Shown: piece after piece, positions 36,709-46,962 of the stretch
How positions within the stretch are numbered: the first letter of the stretch is position 1
How the letters are laid out: each line of letters opens with the position of its first letter
Origin: Artemisia argyi
Lineage: Eukaryota > Streptophyta > Magnoliopsida > Asterales > Asteraceae
NCBI GenBank assembly: GCA_030686995.1
Contig: CM060703.1
Location: 115,887,361 to 115,951,360 of the forward strand
Length of the DNA: 64,000 nucleotides
Direction: 5' to 3'
Position numbers and translations under genes: made by a program
The notes under the pieces: model-generated
The model's input: only the letters and a program-made list of their open reading frames with translations
Database searches by the model: none
What the model was told of the DNA's origin: nothing

Positions 36709-38052
36709 TGTACCTGATCGTTGTAGTATAGTATAGTGACAAGTACCGGGGGATTGATCGTTCAGCTAGGAATAGTGTCGCTAGGATTAGAAAACCTAAT
36801 TACTAGTGCTAAAGATGACGGAAGATTGTTTTTGTATTTTTTTTATATTTGATAAAAGCAATTAAAATCTCGGGGTTTGAAGGATTTGGGCGGAATTAGT
36901 TGCTAGTCAACTAACCCAATACTAAAATGCAATCAAAATAAAATACTAAAAATGAAATTAAACTAAATTATACTAAGGTTGTGAGCAGTAATTGGAGAAA
37001 ATGTGTTTACTTAGATTTCACTACTCCCTAGACATCTTTTACATGTTAATTACTTGTTATAATTGCATGGATGACGGATCGTATTCCTTAATACCATTCA
37101 TGAGGTGGCACACATAACTCCCCAATTCTACGAGCTCTTATCCCCTCCTACACCATGCCCAGCACAACTATAGGGATTGTAAACAGTGGCTCATGCATTA
37201 AATACAACCATTAAAGACCTAGTGCGCGTCGGTTCATGTTTCTTAAGACGTTCAAGCATGTTACCATTTAGAGATCTGCCAGTTTTCTTAAGCCTAACAT
37301 ATAAATCATTTATCCAAGACAAGAATAAACAAGTAATCAAGACATAATCAACATCTAGGTTTCATTAGATCTAAGCAAACACAAAATAGATCTAGCCTAG
37401 CATGATGGAATTAAGACAAGAACAAGATATAGACAACCAACACATAGACATATTGATTGAATTAAAAGAACACTTATCTTGATTACACATGCAAGGTATC
37501 AAGGGTTGGAACCCTTGAAAAACCTGTAAAAGTTACACCAAAATCGTACTTAGGGTTTCTCCCAAAACTTCCCCTTTTTTTATGTAAAAATTAGAAAACT
37601 ATATATAGGAAAAGGGGTCTGACGGCGTCAAGACCAAGCTTGTGACGCCGTCACCTCGCCGCCAAAACTCTTCTCGGACTGCCTAGATCTACTTCTGACG
37701 CCGTCATGTGTATTGCATTTCCAGGCCGTCATGACTTTTACTCTTGACGCCCTTCTTCCTGACGCCGTCAAATCTGCTCTGGATCATCATGGAAATTCAT
37801 GAAATTTGCTCTTGACGCCGTCAAGATATTGCTCTTGACGCCATCACCTACTGTTCCCAGCATGGAAAATTAAGGCTTTGGCATTTTCTTCACTTTTATG
37901 CTCCAAAAACGTCCGAATTGCTTCCTTTTCCAGATTTCATTACCAAAGTACCTAAAATCACAAAAGGAACGATTTAGGGCAATATTTGATCAAATAAATT
38001 CGAATTCCGGCTTAAATGACCCCCTAAAAACGGATCATTTTTCGCCTCATCA
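36709..38052 (-). repeat. Element D1 3' LTR (end missing)
   Basis: Begins TGTACCTGATCG directly after element C gag leader sequence. The homologous right LTR and D2 have about 71-76 more bases here. It contains TATA (CTATATATAG, minus strand) at 37599-37608. Confidence 0.88.
37620..37846. repeat. TGACGCCGTCA palindrome array in D1 3' LTR
   Basis: Exact 11-mers TGACG[C/G]CGTCA at 37620, 37643, 37696, 37760 and 37813, a one-base variant at 37836, and half sites (CCGTCA near 37725, TGACGCC near 37745). In minus orientation they sit in U3 immediately upstream of the TATA box, the nearest 12 bp away. TGACG is the core bound by plant TGA-type bZIP factors. Confidence 0.92.
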
Positions 38053-40508
38053 TATACCCTTACACTTGAGATTTGTTTGTCCTCAAGCAAATGCGCTTTT
38101 ATTCTACTCAAAATACAAGTTAGGGGTCATTTAACACTAATATAAAAGTAATTACAACAAATAATCATTCCACTAAAGACCAATAGACAAGCACGGAGGT
38201 CATACACAAGCACCTCACAAATAGTGTTTAGATACTCACATCTCTCGGGTGTAATAAAGTGTAAATTACAATATGGAAACGGAAGATATCTCTCACTACC
38301 TGTCATAGCAAAATAGATTACCATAGGCTTGGGAAAGGATCAAACCTCCACCACATGGCGTAAGCACCTAGGATAAACTATCAAAGAGGTCTTTTAAAGG
38401 GTTGTAACGTTAGGTGTAGGGATATGAAATACACGGTTTTGTTGGATAAAGGAAGTTTTATTGGTGGCGAGTTAACAATCTTAGTCAATTACATGTACAA
38501 TATGGCGTTGCTAAGCCAAGACTAGACTCTACTTAAGCTAATAAATGAAAAATAATAAAAACATAAAATGAACATAGAATGAAAAGGGATGGTAGTCCGT
38601 ATGTTTTTCTCTTTTTTTATTTATTTTTTATTTTTTTATTTTTTTATTTTTTTATTTTTTTTTTGCATACACTCTTACCCTACCATCCAAAATAATACAT
38701 CATAGGGAATGGGAATTCCCCTTACACTTGAATTTTTACATACTTTACAATTAACTAATCTAATGACTCGAATTAAGAAAATCAAAACACTTGGAGCACT
38801 TTTAAGATTAACGTACATATGGGGGTAATAATATTATGTTCTTCCCCATTACTCCATAAAATAAGTACTTTACCCATGAGTCCCAATCGTCCCAAAACAA
38901 TATGTACAAGGATATGACTCGACTTAGCAACCATGTAATCAATTAGATAATTAACTTAGGGTTTAAACAAATAACAATAATGCACTAAAAATGAGCGCAT
39001 ACACGGAAGGCTAAGGCGATTTGGTTGTACATTTAAGTGGGGTGTAACAAATTCTTTCTTTAAGTAAAATGCTTAAAGTTAGAAACGAAAAGATAGGCTC
39101 GGAGGGGTGTACTAGGGGTTTCGTGTACTAAAAATGAGTACAACGCTAAGGGTGTGGGAAAAATTAGTTGACTTAACTAGCCAAGTAATATGACTTAAAT
39201 GGTCAAGTAATTATAATACGGGTGTAACACAAGGGTGATCCTAATGCCTCTTATCATGTAGTAAATCCTACCACACGAATGTAGTCTCACTAGCGGTCTT
39301 GGGATGCATCACTAACGCAAGTTCTAGAATCTAAATGCTACCGGTACACTCATAAGCACTAATAATAAATTCTTTTCCTATCAAATCTAAAGGCGAACCT
39401 CACATATTTGGGTGAAATTTTTTTCTGAATATACGGTTATGTGCTAGTCATACAATCTCCTATCCATGAGACGCTTGCTATGGCTAAAGTTTCACTCCTA
39501 AATGTTGTAAAAAATTTTAAATTTGGCGCTAAAATTACACTAACAAGTATTTCTCATTGTTTTATTACACATCTACCATTAAACAAAACAAACTCAAGCG
39601 AAAGTGCATATGTAAGGTATCATCTTTTTACCCTCCCCTTACACTTAAGATGAACATTGTCCCCAATGTTCAAGTAAAGAATGTAAAAGTTAAAAAAGTA
39701 AAGAGAATGAAATAAAATACTCCCCTGATTCGCTCGGTATGGATAATAAGGTAACCAGGTTAGATCTTCCTCCAAGAAAATGAACAATCAAAGCTTCCCT
39801 TCCAGAAATATAAATCATCTTCTTTTCATACATAACCTGTAAAACCTGAGAAAATAGACAAGACAACCTCGCGTAAAATCGGCGGCATCCTATATAAGTT
39901 ACTAAATCCTAGAAAACAAAATAAGATATAATGCTTGTGAAATGAAGTTTGCAGATTTCCTGGAGATTATAAAACTTAATAATTCACAAAAACCATAAGA
40001 CTCCGTTAGAAAAACAAAACCGGTAAAATTTCCAGATTTTTACACCTGACGCCGTCAAGAGTAAACTCTTGACGCCGTCAGAATTGACATGCAGAAATTC
40101 TTATGTTAAGTTTCCGGAAAATTTCTGGAAAAACTTGGTCCTACTTCCTGGAAAATCCTGCAAAACTTCATTATGACTCAATACAAGCATTTGACTCTAA
40201 CAAATACGAATATACATGTTCATTAATATTGTGGAGAATCATGATCGGTTTGTTTCTTAAAAACATATTTGGGGTTTCCCCTTACACTTATCTTTTGCAA
40301 AAATACTTTTAGGTGGAGTTAAGACTAAGTCAAAACAACAAAGTAAAGTATTTCCACATTTTAATTGAGAAACATGATCATCCAACAATAAAAACAAAGC
40401 ATGCATACGGAAGCAAATAACAAACAAACAAAAATAAAATCACACAAAACATGGGTTGCCTCCCAAGAAGCGCTTGTTTTTGTTCGAGTCACGAGCCTGA
40501 CTCTACCC
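38053..40508. other. Element D1 interior without genes
   Basis: No coding sequence recognised. It contains a T-rich low-complexity tract (38609-38663), the repeated word CCCCTTACACTT (several places), two TGACGCCGTCA sites at 40047 and 40070, and a conserved-looking segment GGGTTGCCTCCCAAGAAGCG at 40452. It aligns well with D2 from 61727 on, so the non-coding interior is conserved between copies. Confidence 0.8.
40047..40080. repeat. Inverted repeat of two TGACGCCGTCA sites
   Basis: Two palindromes extended outward into 16-base arms (TGACGCCGTCAAGAGT and its near-complement) around two bases, with only the palindrome centres mismatched. It could form a strong hairpin in DNA or RNA. D2 has a diverged version at 63589-63622. 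Confidence 0.85.
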
Positions 40509-41742
40509 TTATTTAACGGAAATAGGGGAGGTTTTCCCTACACTTTGAATTAAGTGCGGGTGGAAGTAGCGATACACACCCTTAGGGTGGAAATATGCCT
40601 CGTGAGGAAAGAGTGGTGGATGAATTATATGCTCAAAGGGGTGTTCTCCTATCATCATAACCTTACCTAATTCAATCGGGTTAATGGGTGGATTAAGATT
40701 TTCTCCTAGAAAGGGATCATTTTCTATCAACTTCAAGAGACTACTAGTTTGGGATCCATCTTGACCTAATAAACCCGGTTTAAACCCATAATGTTTCTTG
40801 TGATCAATCATAAATGGGTGATGTAAGCATGTAAGGTCATTTTCCACTCATATATTGGCTTCCTTTCTACAAGGCTTAGAGTCCACTACCTTTATCCTAA
40901 GACTACCCGGACTATATGGTTTGATGGGTGGATCGGAACCTATTTCAATTCCTAAATTTTCATCCAAGGATGGAAGATTAGGTAACGGTTTTGGTTGAGG
41001 CTCCGGTTCATCAAAACTAGGAACTTCCCTAGAACTAAGAATAAGGTTATCATTATAAGTATTCAAACCTATATCCTCTAGTTGTGTTTGGTCCAAGGGC
41101 TCTACCTCTATCGGGGCTACTATAGTCTCTTCTTCTTTCGGGTAAGTCACGGGGTGGTGTGTGTGCCTCAAATGATGGTAGGACTTGTGGGGTACTTTGT
41201 GGGCTCATGTTATTTACCTCATCCTTCCTTTTCTCAACATCACCTATATCCTCATCATGTGTTTTAGTAGAATCTAACATAAACATGTTCCTAAGTATCT
41301 CAAATCCTTCTCTAGCCATTTCAAGTTCTAAGTCTGATTCATAAGAACCTTCCTCAATAACTTGATTACAATGTTCAATTTGCCTAAAGGATTCATCTTT
41401 TTGCTCAATATGATCATGTTCGGCTAAATCATCCTTAATTGTTTCCTCAAGTTGTGATGTATACAAACCCATCAATTCATTGAACTCATGGTTCACGGTT
41501 AGGAGGCTTTCCTCAAAATTTTTCCAAAGGGTCTTACTAAAAGGAATTGATCCTAACAATGACAGTTTAATATAGGCCACACATGCACATAACTCATCAA
41601 ACCTATCAAACTTTACACCCATCTCCTCTTGTATATAGCTAAGATCACTTAAAAATTCATTGGAACAACAGGAAGCAAATCTATCCGAGTAAACTAATTG
41701 TTCCTCTATTGTGAATGATCTAAATGGAATCTCATCCGCCAT
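40509..41742 (-). pseudogene. Element D1 orphan ORF, function unknown
   Basis: The only coding region of D. ATG 41742 (context TTCATGGCGG) opens a frame beginning MADEIPFRSFTIEEQLVYSD, mainly acidic and helical, with FDELCACVAYIKLSLLG and TLWKNFEESLLTVNHEFNELM. Near 41160 the sense shifts to another frame that continues EVEPLDQTQLEDIGLNTY and a Pro-rich stretch. That frame crosses TGA about 40848 and ends at TAA 40509 after FPHEAYFHPKGVYRYFHPHL. Total length would be roughly 410 residues. No zinc knuckle, protease or polymerase motif is present. Its place right after the leader is that of gag, but no gag similarity is visible. Confidence 0.6.
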
Positions 41743-41897
41743 GAAGACAAATGAAAATGGTTTTACAAACAAAGGGCACAAAGAAAAAGATAGACTAAAG
41801 GAATCCTACAAAAATAAAAATAAAAATCTCACTAGAAAGGATTCTAGTAAGTAGACCTAATAAAAAGAAATTCTAACCTAGACAATAACTATTCCCC

Positions 41898-41915
41898 AGG
41901 CTGCGGCGCCAAAAA
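41898..41915 (-). other. Element D1 primer-binding site
   Basis: TTTTTGGCGCCGCAGCCT on the minus strand, within 2 bp of the LTR end (TATCA). TGGCGCCG is the start of the tRNA-Asp-type site known from Athila and related Gypsy elements, which suggests the helper family. Confidence 0.75.
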
Positions 41916-41917
41916 CT

Positions 41918-43332
41918 TGATACGTGGGAATCACACCAGGCTTTACCTCTCAAGGGATCTTGAGAAGCTTACAACCCCCACCAGGCAGTGTACCTGATCG
42001 TTGTAGTATAGTAAAGTGACAAGTACCGGGGGATTGATCGTTCAGCTAAGAATAGTGTCGCTAGGATTAGAAAACCTAATTACTAGTGCTAAAGATGACG
42101 GAAGATTATTTTTGTATTTTTTTTATATTTTATAAAAGCAATTAAAATCTCGGGGTTTGAAGGATTTGGGCGGAATTAGTTGCTAGTCAACTAACCCAAT
42201 ACTAAAATGCAATCAAAATAAAATACTAAAAATGAAATTAAACTAAATTATACTAAGGTTGTGAGCAGTAATTAGAGAAAATGTGTTTACTTAGATTTCA
42301 CTACTCCCTAGACATCTTTTACATGTTAATTACTTGTTATAATTGCATGGATGACGGATCGTATTCCTTAATACCATTCATGGGGTGGCACACATAACTC
42401 CCCAATTCTATGAGCTCTTATCTCCTCCTACACCAAGCCCAGCACAACTATAGGGATTGTAAACAGTGGCTCATGCATTAAATACAACCATTAAAGACCT
42501 AGTGCGCGTCGGTTCATGTTTCTTAAGACGTTCAAGCATGTTACCAATTGGAGATCTGCCAGTTTTCTTAAGCCTAACATATAAATCATTCATCCAAGAC
42601 AAGAATAAACAAGTAATCAAGACATAATCAACATCTAGGTTTCATTAGATCTAAGCAAACACAAAATAGATCTAGCCTAGCATGATGGAATTAAGACAAG
42701 AACAAGATATAGACAACCAACACATAGACATATTGATTGAATTAAAAGAACACTTATCTTGATTACACATGCAAGGTATCAAGGGTTGGAACCCTTGAAA
42801 AACCTGTAAAAGTTACACCAAAATCATACTTAGGGTTTCTCCCAAAACTTCCCCTTTTTTTATGTAAAAATTAGAAAACTATATATAGGAAAAGGGGTCT
42901 GACGGCGTCAAGACCAAGCTTGTGACGCCGTCACCTCGCCGCCAAAACTCTTCTCGGACTGCCTAGATCTACTTCTGACGCCGTCATGTGTATTGCATTT
43001 CCAGGCCGTCATGACTTTTACTCTTGACGCCCTTCTTCCTGATGCCGTCAAATCTGCTCTGGATCGTCATGGAAATTCATGAAATTTGCTCTTGACGCCG
43101 TCAAGATATTGCTCTTGACGCCGTCACCTACTGTTCCCAGCATGGAAAATTAAGACTTTGGCGTTTTCTTCACTTTTATGCTCCAAAAACGTCCGAATTG
43201 CTTCCTTTTCCAGATTTCATTCCCAAAGTACCTAAAATCACAAAAGGAACGATTTAGGGCAATATTTGATCAAATAAATTTGAATTCCGGCTTAAATGAC
43301 CCCCTAAAAACGGATCATTTTTCGCCTCATCA
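41918..43332 (-). repeat. Element D1 5' LTR
   Basis: 1415 bp, TGATACGTGGG to CGCCTCATCA on the plus strand. TATA (CTATATATAG, minus) is at 42879-42888. Palindromes TGACG[C/G]CGTCA occur at 42900, 42923, 42976, 43093 and 43116, with a TGATGCCGTCA variant at 43040. Confidence 0.9.
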
Positions 43333-43485
43333 GTGACCAGGCGCATTGGTTGTTCCAGAGGCCTGTCTAGAGGTCGGATCTTAATGGTTCCTCCTCTGGG
43401 GGTCACCACGTGTTTTTTCCAACTGCGGAGTCCACTGGCTTGAGTTTTTGTGCTTCGTCATTCTAGTTCTTAGTGTAGGGTCCCA
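43333..43485 (-). other. Element C leader, right of D1
   Basis: Short leader between C's primer-binding site and D1; continues at 36690-36708 on the other side of D1. No ORF of note. Confidence 0.7.
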
Positions 43486-43497
43486 CAGATGGCGCCA
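43486..43497 (-). other. Element C primer-binding site
   Basis: TGGCGCCATCTG on the minus strand, two bases from the 5' LTR; a TGGCGCC-type site different from the Met-type sites of E1, B and F. Confidence 0.75.
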
Positions 43498-43499
43498 CT

Positions 43500-43980
43500 T
43501 GTTGATACAAAAGTTGGGCGTTCCTTTTGGGTTCCTGTTCTCGTACCAATGAGATCTTAATGCTTGAGACCTGCGCACTAAGAAAGCAAACAAACACCGT
43601 TAGGCTTATCATGGGATTGTCTCCCACGATTATCCTCCGGCGTGAGAGTAGGTAATCGGTTTTAGGGTTGTATAGAAGAGTTAGGGTTGTAAATCATACC
43701 TTTAATGAGGATTATGATATTCTTTATATAGGCACGAAATCCTTGCAGATTTCGTGTTCCTCACTCTTTGGCGTATCACGCCTATCCGGTCTATGGATCT
43801 TTATCCCATAAAAAAAAGATCCTTATCTGGACCATAAATAGTGTGTTTGGGTTTGGGCTTTTGTGAGCCCAAACCGTTAGTATGGTAGTCCAAATAATAA
43901 TAGCCCATTCGTAATGGGCTTTTGCATTAGTAATGTCCATTAGTCGGGTTCGTGACCCGAATATAGACTATGCGTCATCA
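43500..43980 (-). repeat. Element C 5' LTR
   Basis: 481 bp partner of 27711-28193, with TATA (CTATATAAAG, minus strand) at 43722-43731. Confidence 0.92.
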
Positions 43981-43985
43981 TAAAT

Positions 43986-46266
43986 GATGAGGACTATAAC
44001 ATACATAATATAACTTTGGTCCCATATTCCCAAATCCACTTCCAAAAGGTTTTCTATAATTAGCAGTATTTTCAAAAGATTTCCTTGTAGGTACTGCTGA
44101 ATGATCAACAGTACTTTGAGAAGTTTTTGGAAGTACTGCTTGTTTTGAAAAGACTTTTTCACTCCCAGAACCCTTGTTATCATCCCTAGGTTTCTCAATA
44201 GTTTCTCTTAAGGACTCAGAATTAGATTGACCTTTAAGCTTTTTCCTAAACTCCAAATTGTCTACTCCAAAACAAGAAACATTTGTCCTAGGTGGTTGAA
44301 AACTACCTGTAGGTGGAGGAACTTTATTGTATCCCTTGTCTTTCTTAAATTCAGGAGGTGGTGAACAAGGTCATTCTTCATCACTAGATGTGTTTTCCTC
44401 CAAGCTTATGAATACTTCATCACTAGTTGAGGTCTCCTGAGAAAGACTTAGTTCCGTGTTCCTAGGTGGGATTTCTTATTAACTACTATCATCATAACCT
44501 AGGCCAGTTTTAATGTTTGCAGTTCTTTGTTTTTCAACAAAACTAACATGTGACAGACCTCATTCTTTCCAAACAGTAAGTTTTGCTAACAACTTATCTC
44601 TTTCTTTAGTGATCTTTTCTAGTTCAGGATCCTTACATCATAACTTCCACTCACTTAACTTTAATTGATAATCTTGTTGCTCATATTTTTCTGCCCAAGC
44701 TACTTCATTATTTTTATGTGTGATTATCTTGGCTTCCATTGACTCTAAAGTCAATTGATAACCAGTTATCTCAGACCTAGCCCTTCTATAGTTATCTCTT
44801 TCAGTTTCATACTCTTTAAGCATCTTTTGATAAGAGTTACTACATTTAGAACATACCTCAGAGATAGTGGATGAACTTGGTGAAGTAGCCATCATAGCAA
44901 GCTGAACAGGTTCTTCTTCACTTTCCATGCTCCAATCAAAGCTTCCTAGACCATCTCCTGATTCCAAAGCAGCATATCCTGGTTCCATTTCAAAAGCTGT
45001 GCTCCAATCAACCTCTTCCAATGCAACCATAGAGTAGGTTACTGTTTCATCATCAAATTCATTACTCCAGTCAACCTCTGATAGATTTTCTTGAGCCACC
45101 AAAGCTTGTGACTTTGGCTCAGAAATAGGAACCTCCTTTCTTTCAACCTTGGGTTTTTCAATCATTCTGTTTGCCTGATACTTTGCAAACTTGCATTCCC
45201 TTGCAAAGTGACCAGTCTTTTGACAATTGAAGCATTCAATCTTAGAGCTATCAAATGCTATACCCTGCTTAGCTTTGAAATCAATACATCTCCCTGTCTT
45301 GTTCATAAACTTCTTGATCCTTGCAGTGATCATGGCAACCTGCCATCTTATGTCAATTTCTTCTAGAGCATCATCATCAATTTGCAAGACATCTTCTTGA
45401 TATGTAACAGGTAGAGTGGCTTGTTGAGCAAAGAATGAACATAGAACATCATCTGAGTTGGTGTTGTTTGATGGTGATGAAGTGGTAGTGACCATGGTTG
45501 TACATGGATGTTGTTTCTCTTCAACAGTACTTTGGACAGGGTAAGCAGTACTTTTAGTGGAAGTACTGCCTCTGTTTTCAGAAGACACAAAAGCAATACT
45601 ATGAGAACTTGAGCCTTTGTTACCCTTCATCTCATGCTCGTACACCTTTAGATTGTTGTAGAGATCATCAAAGTCCATAGTGTCCAAACCAGGTTGTCCT
45701 CTTATCATGGTAGCAACCACATGCCATGCAAATGGCAAACTCCTCAAGAACTTTAAGTTTGTATCTTCAACAAATGCCTCTGCTCCATATAACTATAGCA
45801 TACTAAGTATATTTTGATATCTGTCATAGGTAGAGTCAAGGCTTTCTCTTTCACCAACAGTGAATGTTTCAAATTGTTGCTTCAATAGGTTTCTATGCAT
45901 CTTCTTGGAAGCATCATTACCTCCAAATCTAGTCTTAATAGCAGCCCATAGTTGCTTTGCATCCTTAGCATCATGAAACTTCAATAGGTGACCATCAGGA
46001 ATAGCAGAAAGCAGTATGTTGAGAGCCTTATCTTGATTTCTTTTAGTAACTGCTGGTAAGGTCTGCTTAGGTGGTGTAGGTTGTCCTTCAACAGATACAA
46101 GTTCTTCAATGACAACATTACCATTGATAATCACATCCCATAGTGCATGGTCAGTGATAGTAATGTACTGCCTCATCTTCATGCTCCATAGATTATACTC
46201 ACCCTTCTTGACAATAGGAATTCTAACTGAGGTGATGGAAGGAACTGGTACAACCTCTGTCGACAT
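43986..46266 (-). pseudogene. gag: Element B gag, N-terminal part right of element C
   Basis: Copia Gag. ATG 46266 begins a plant Copia gag domain (VRIPIVKKGEYNLWSMKMRQYI, AKQLWAAIKTRFGGN, LLKQQFETFTV). TAG 45790 interrupts it before RSLPFAWHVVATMI and DDLYNNLKVYEHEMKG. A knuckle CFNCQKTGHFAREC lies near 45220, followed by an acidic region with three DW-type repeats (EVDWSNEF, EVDWSTAF, SFDWSMES) and a coiled coil. The frame continues past stops at 44638 and near 44476 to HHL at 43986, where C splits a second Cys/His segment. The word AGTACTTTG is read as QSTV near 45526 and 44110. Confidence 0.85.
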
Positions 46267-46329
46267 CTTTAAGGGTTTGTTGTAAAATTGGTTTTAAGGG
46301 TTTCTTCTTAATCAGAGTTTCCACACAAG

Positions 46330-46341
46330 CTCTGATACCAC
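46330..46341 (-). other. Element B primer-binding site (tRNA-Met)
   Basis: TGGTATCAGAGC on the minus strand, an exact initiator-Met site, one base from the LTR. Confidence 0.95.
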
Positions 46342-46342
46342 T

Positions 46343-46878
46343 TGTTGGATCGATATACTCTGACCAAACTACTTTGTAGCTTGTAAGGTTTTACAATCTT
46401 GAATAACTCAAAACTATTAATAATGAAACACTGATGTAACTTTGTAAAGTATGCGGAATCTACTAACACAAAGCTAAGAAGAATAACTTTATATTAAACC
46501 AAACTTTGAACCTGCTTCTCTATACAGATTCACTAACAATCCCTAACTCTCTAATATCGTACTTGCTAATACTTGTTTTTCTGAATACGTATTCTAATGT
46601 TCGTACGTCTAATACCATCCTAAGGCTCCTTTTATAGGCATAAGGAAAACCTTAAGTCGGTTTACAATACTTGAACGACAAGTAAACTATCCCTAACTAA
46701 TTCTAGAATATTCTGATTATATTACATAACAATCCTTAAACAATATTGCATGTCAGTCCTTTATCTTAGAAGTACTTTGAATATTCTCCATGCACGAGCA
46801 GTACTTTGACCTTGAGCAGCACTTTGACATAGCAGTACTTTGAACTTCCAGAAGTACTTTGATCTTCATATCCCAACA
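46343..46878 (-). repeat. Element B 5' LTR
   Basis: 536 bp partner of 18020-18556. TATA (CTATAAAAGG) at 46628-46637; AGTACTTTG cluster at 46771-46861. Confidence 0.95.
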
Positions 46879-46883
46879 AAAGG

Positions 46884-46944
46884 GATGTGGAAATGCTTTG
46901 GAAGATACCTTTGGAAGATCTACAAGAAGGTGAACAAGAAGTAA
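46884..46944 (+). pseudogene. Element A first post-pol ORF, last codons
   Basis: Removing B and one AAAGG copy brings this into frame with the ORF left at 18019. It adds about 20 basic residues (GRYLWKIYKKVNKK) and ends at TAA 46942-46944. The junction confirms both the duplication and the interrupted gene. Confidence 0.8.
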
Positions 46945-46962
46945 GGATGTTAAGAGGGTGTT

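Larger units (their letters stand above)
36709..43332 (-). mobile_element. Element D1: non-autonomous LTR retrotransposon with one orphan ORF
   Basis: Direct LTRs of 1344 bp aligned (36709-38052, 41989-43332); the right LTR extends 71 bp further to 41918. In minus orientation: 5' LTR, primer-binding site, an unknown ORF (41742 to 40509), about 2.5 kb without genes, 3' LTR. No gag, protease, reverse transcriptase or integrase motif is visible. Flanks GTCAG and GTGAC do not match, and the left LTR lacks its terminal 71 bp, so the left junction has been rearranged. LTRs differ at about 20 sites. Confidence 0.88.
27711..43980 (-). mobile_element. Element C: Tat-lineage Gypsy retrotransposon
   Basis: LTRs 27711-28193 and 43500-43980. 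Flanks are CAAAT (27706-27710) and TAAAT (43981-43985), a 5-bp duplication with one change. It sits in element B's gag so that HHL and IEDC halves rejoin across it. Minus-strand order: LTR, primer-binding site, gag, protease, reverse transcriptase, RNase H, integrase, LTR. An opposite-strand gene lies between integrase and the 3' LTR, the known antisense-ORF position of Tat elements. D1 splits the leader. LTRs differ at about 17 sites in 482 bp, many of them CpG transitions. Confidence 0.93.
18020..46878 (-). mobile_element. Element B: Sirevirus-like Copia retrotransposon
   Basis: LTRs at 18020-18556 and 46343-46878 are flanked by the duplication AAAGG (18015-18019 and 46879-46883). Minus-strand order: LTR, primer-binding site, gag, protease, integrase, reverse transcriptase, RNase H, an opposite-strand small gene, a long post-pol ORF, purine tract, LTR. 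Element C splits gag at 27711-43980. LTRs differ at about 8 substitutions and 1 indel in 537 bp. The word AGTACTTTG/CAAAGTACT occurs dozens of times through the element. Confidence 0.95.

Noticed and set aside
33776..36736. Many plus-strand ORFs over element C gag-pol
   Set aside because: Shadows of the minus-strand pol frames; no independent motif.
43381..43593. 70-aa minus ORF across the C LTR and leader
   Set aside because: It crosses the primer-binding site and LTR boundary; leader sequence rather than a protein.
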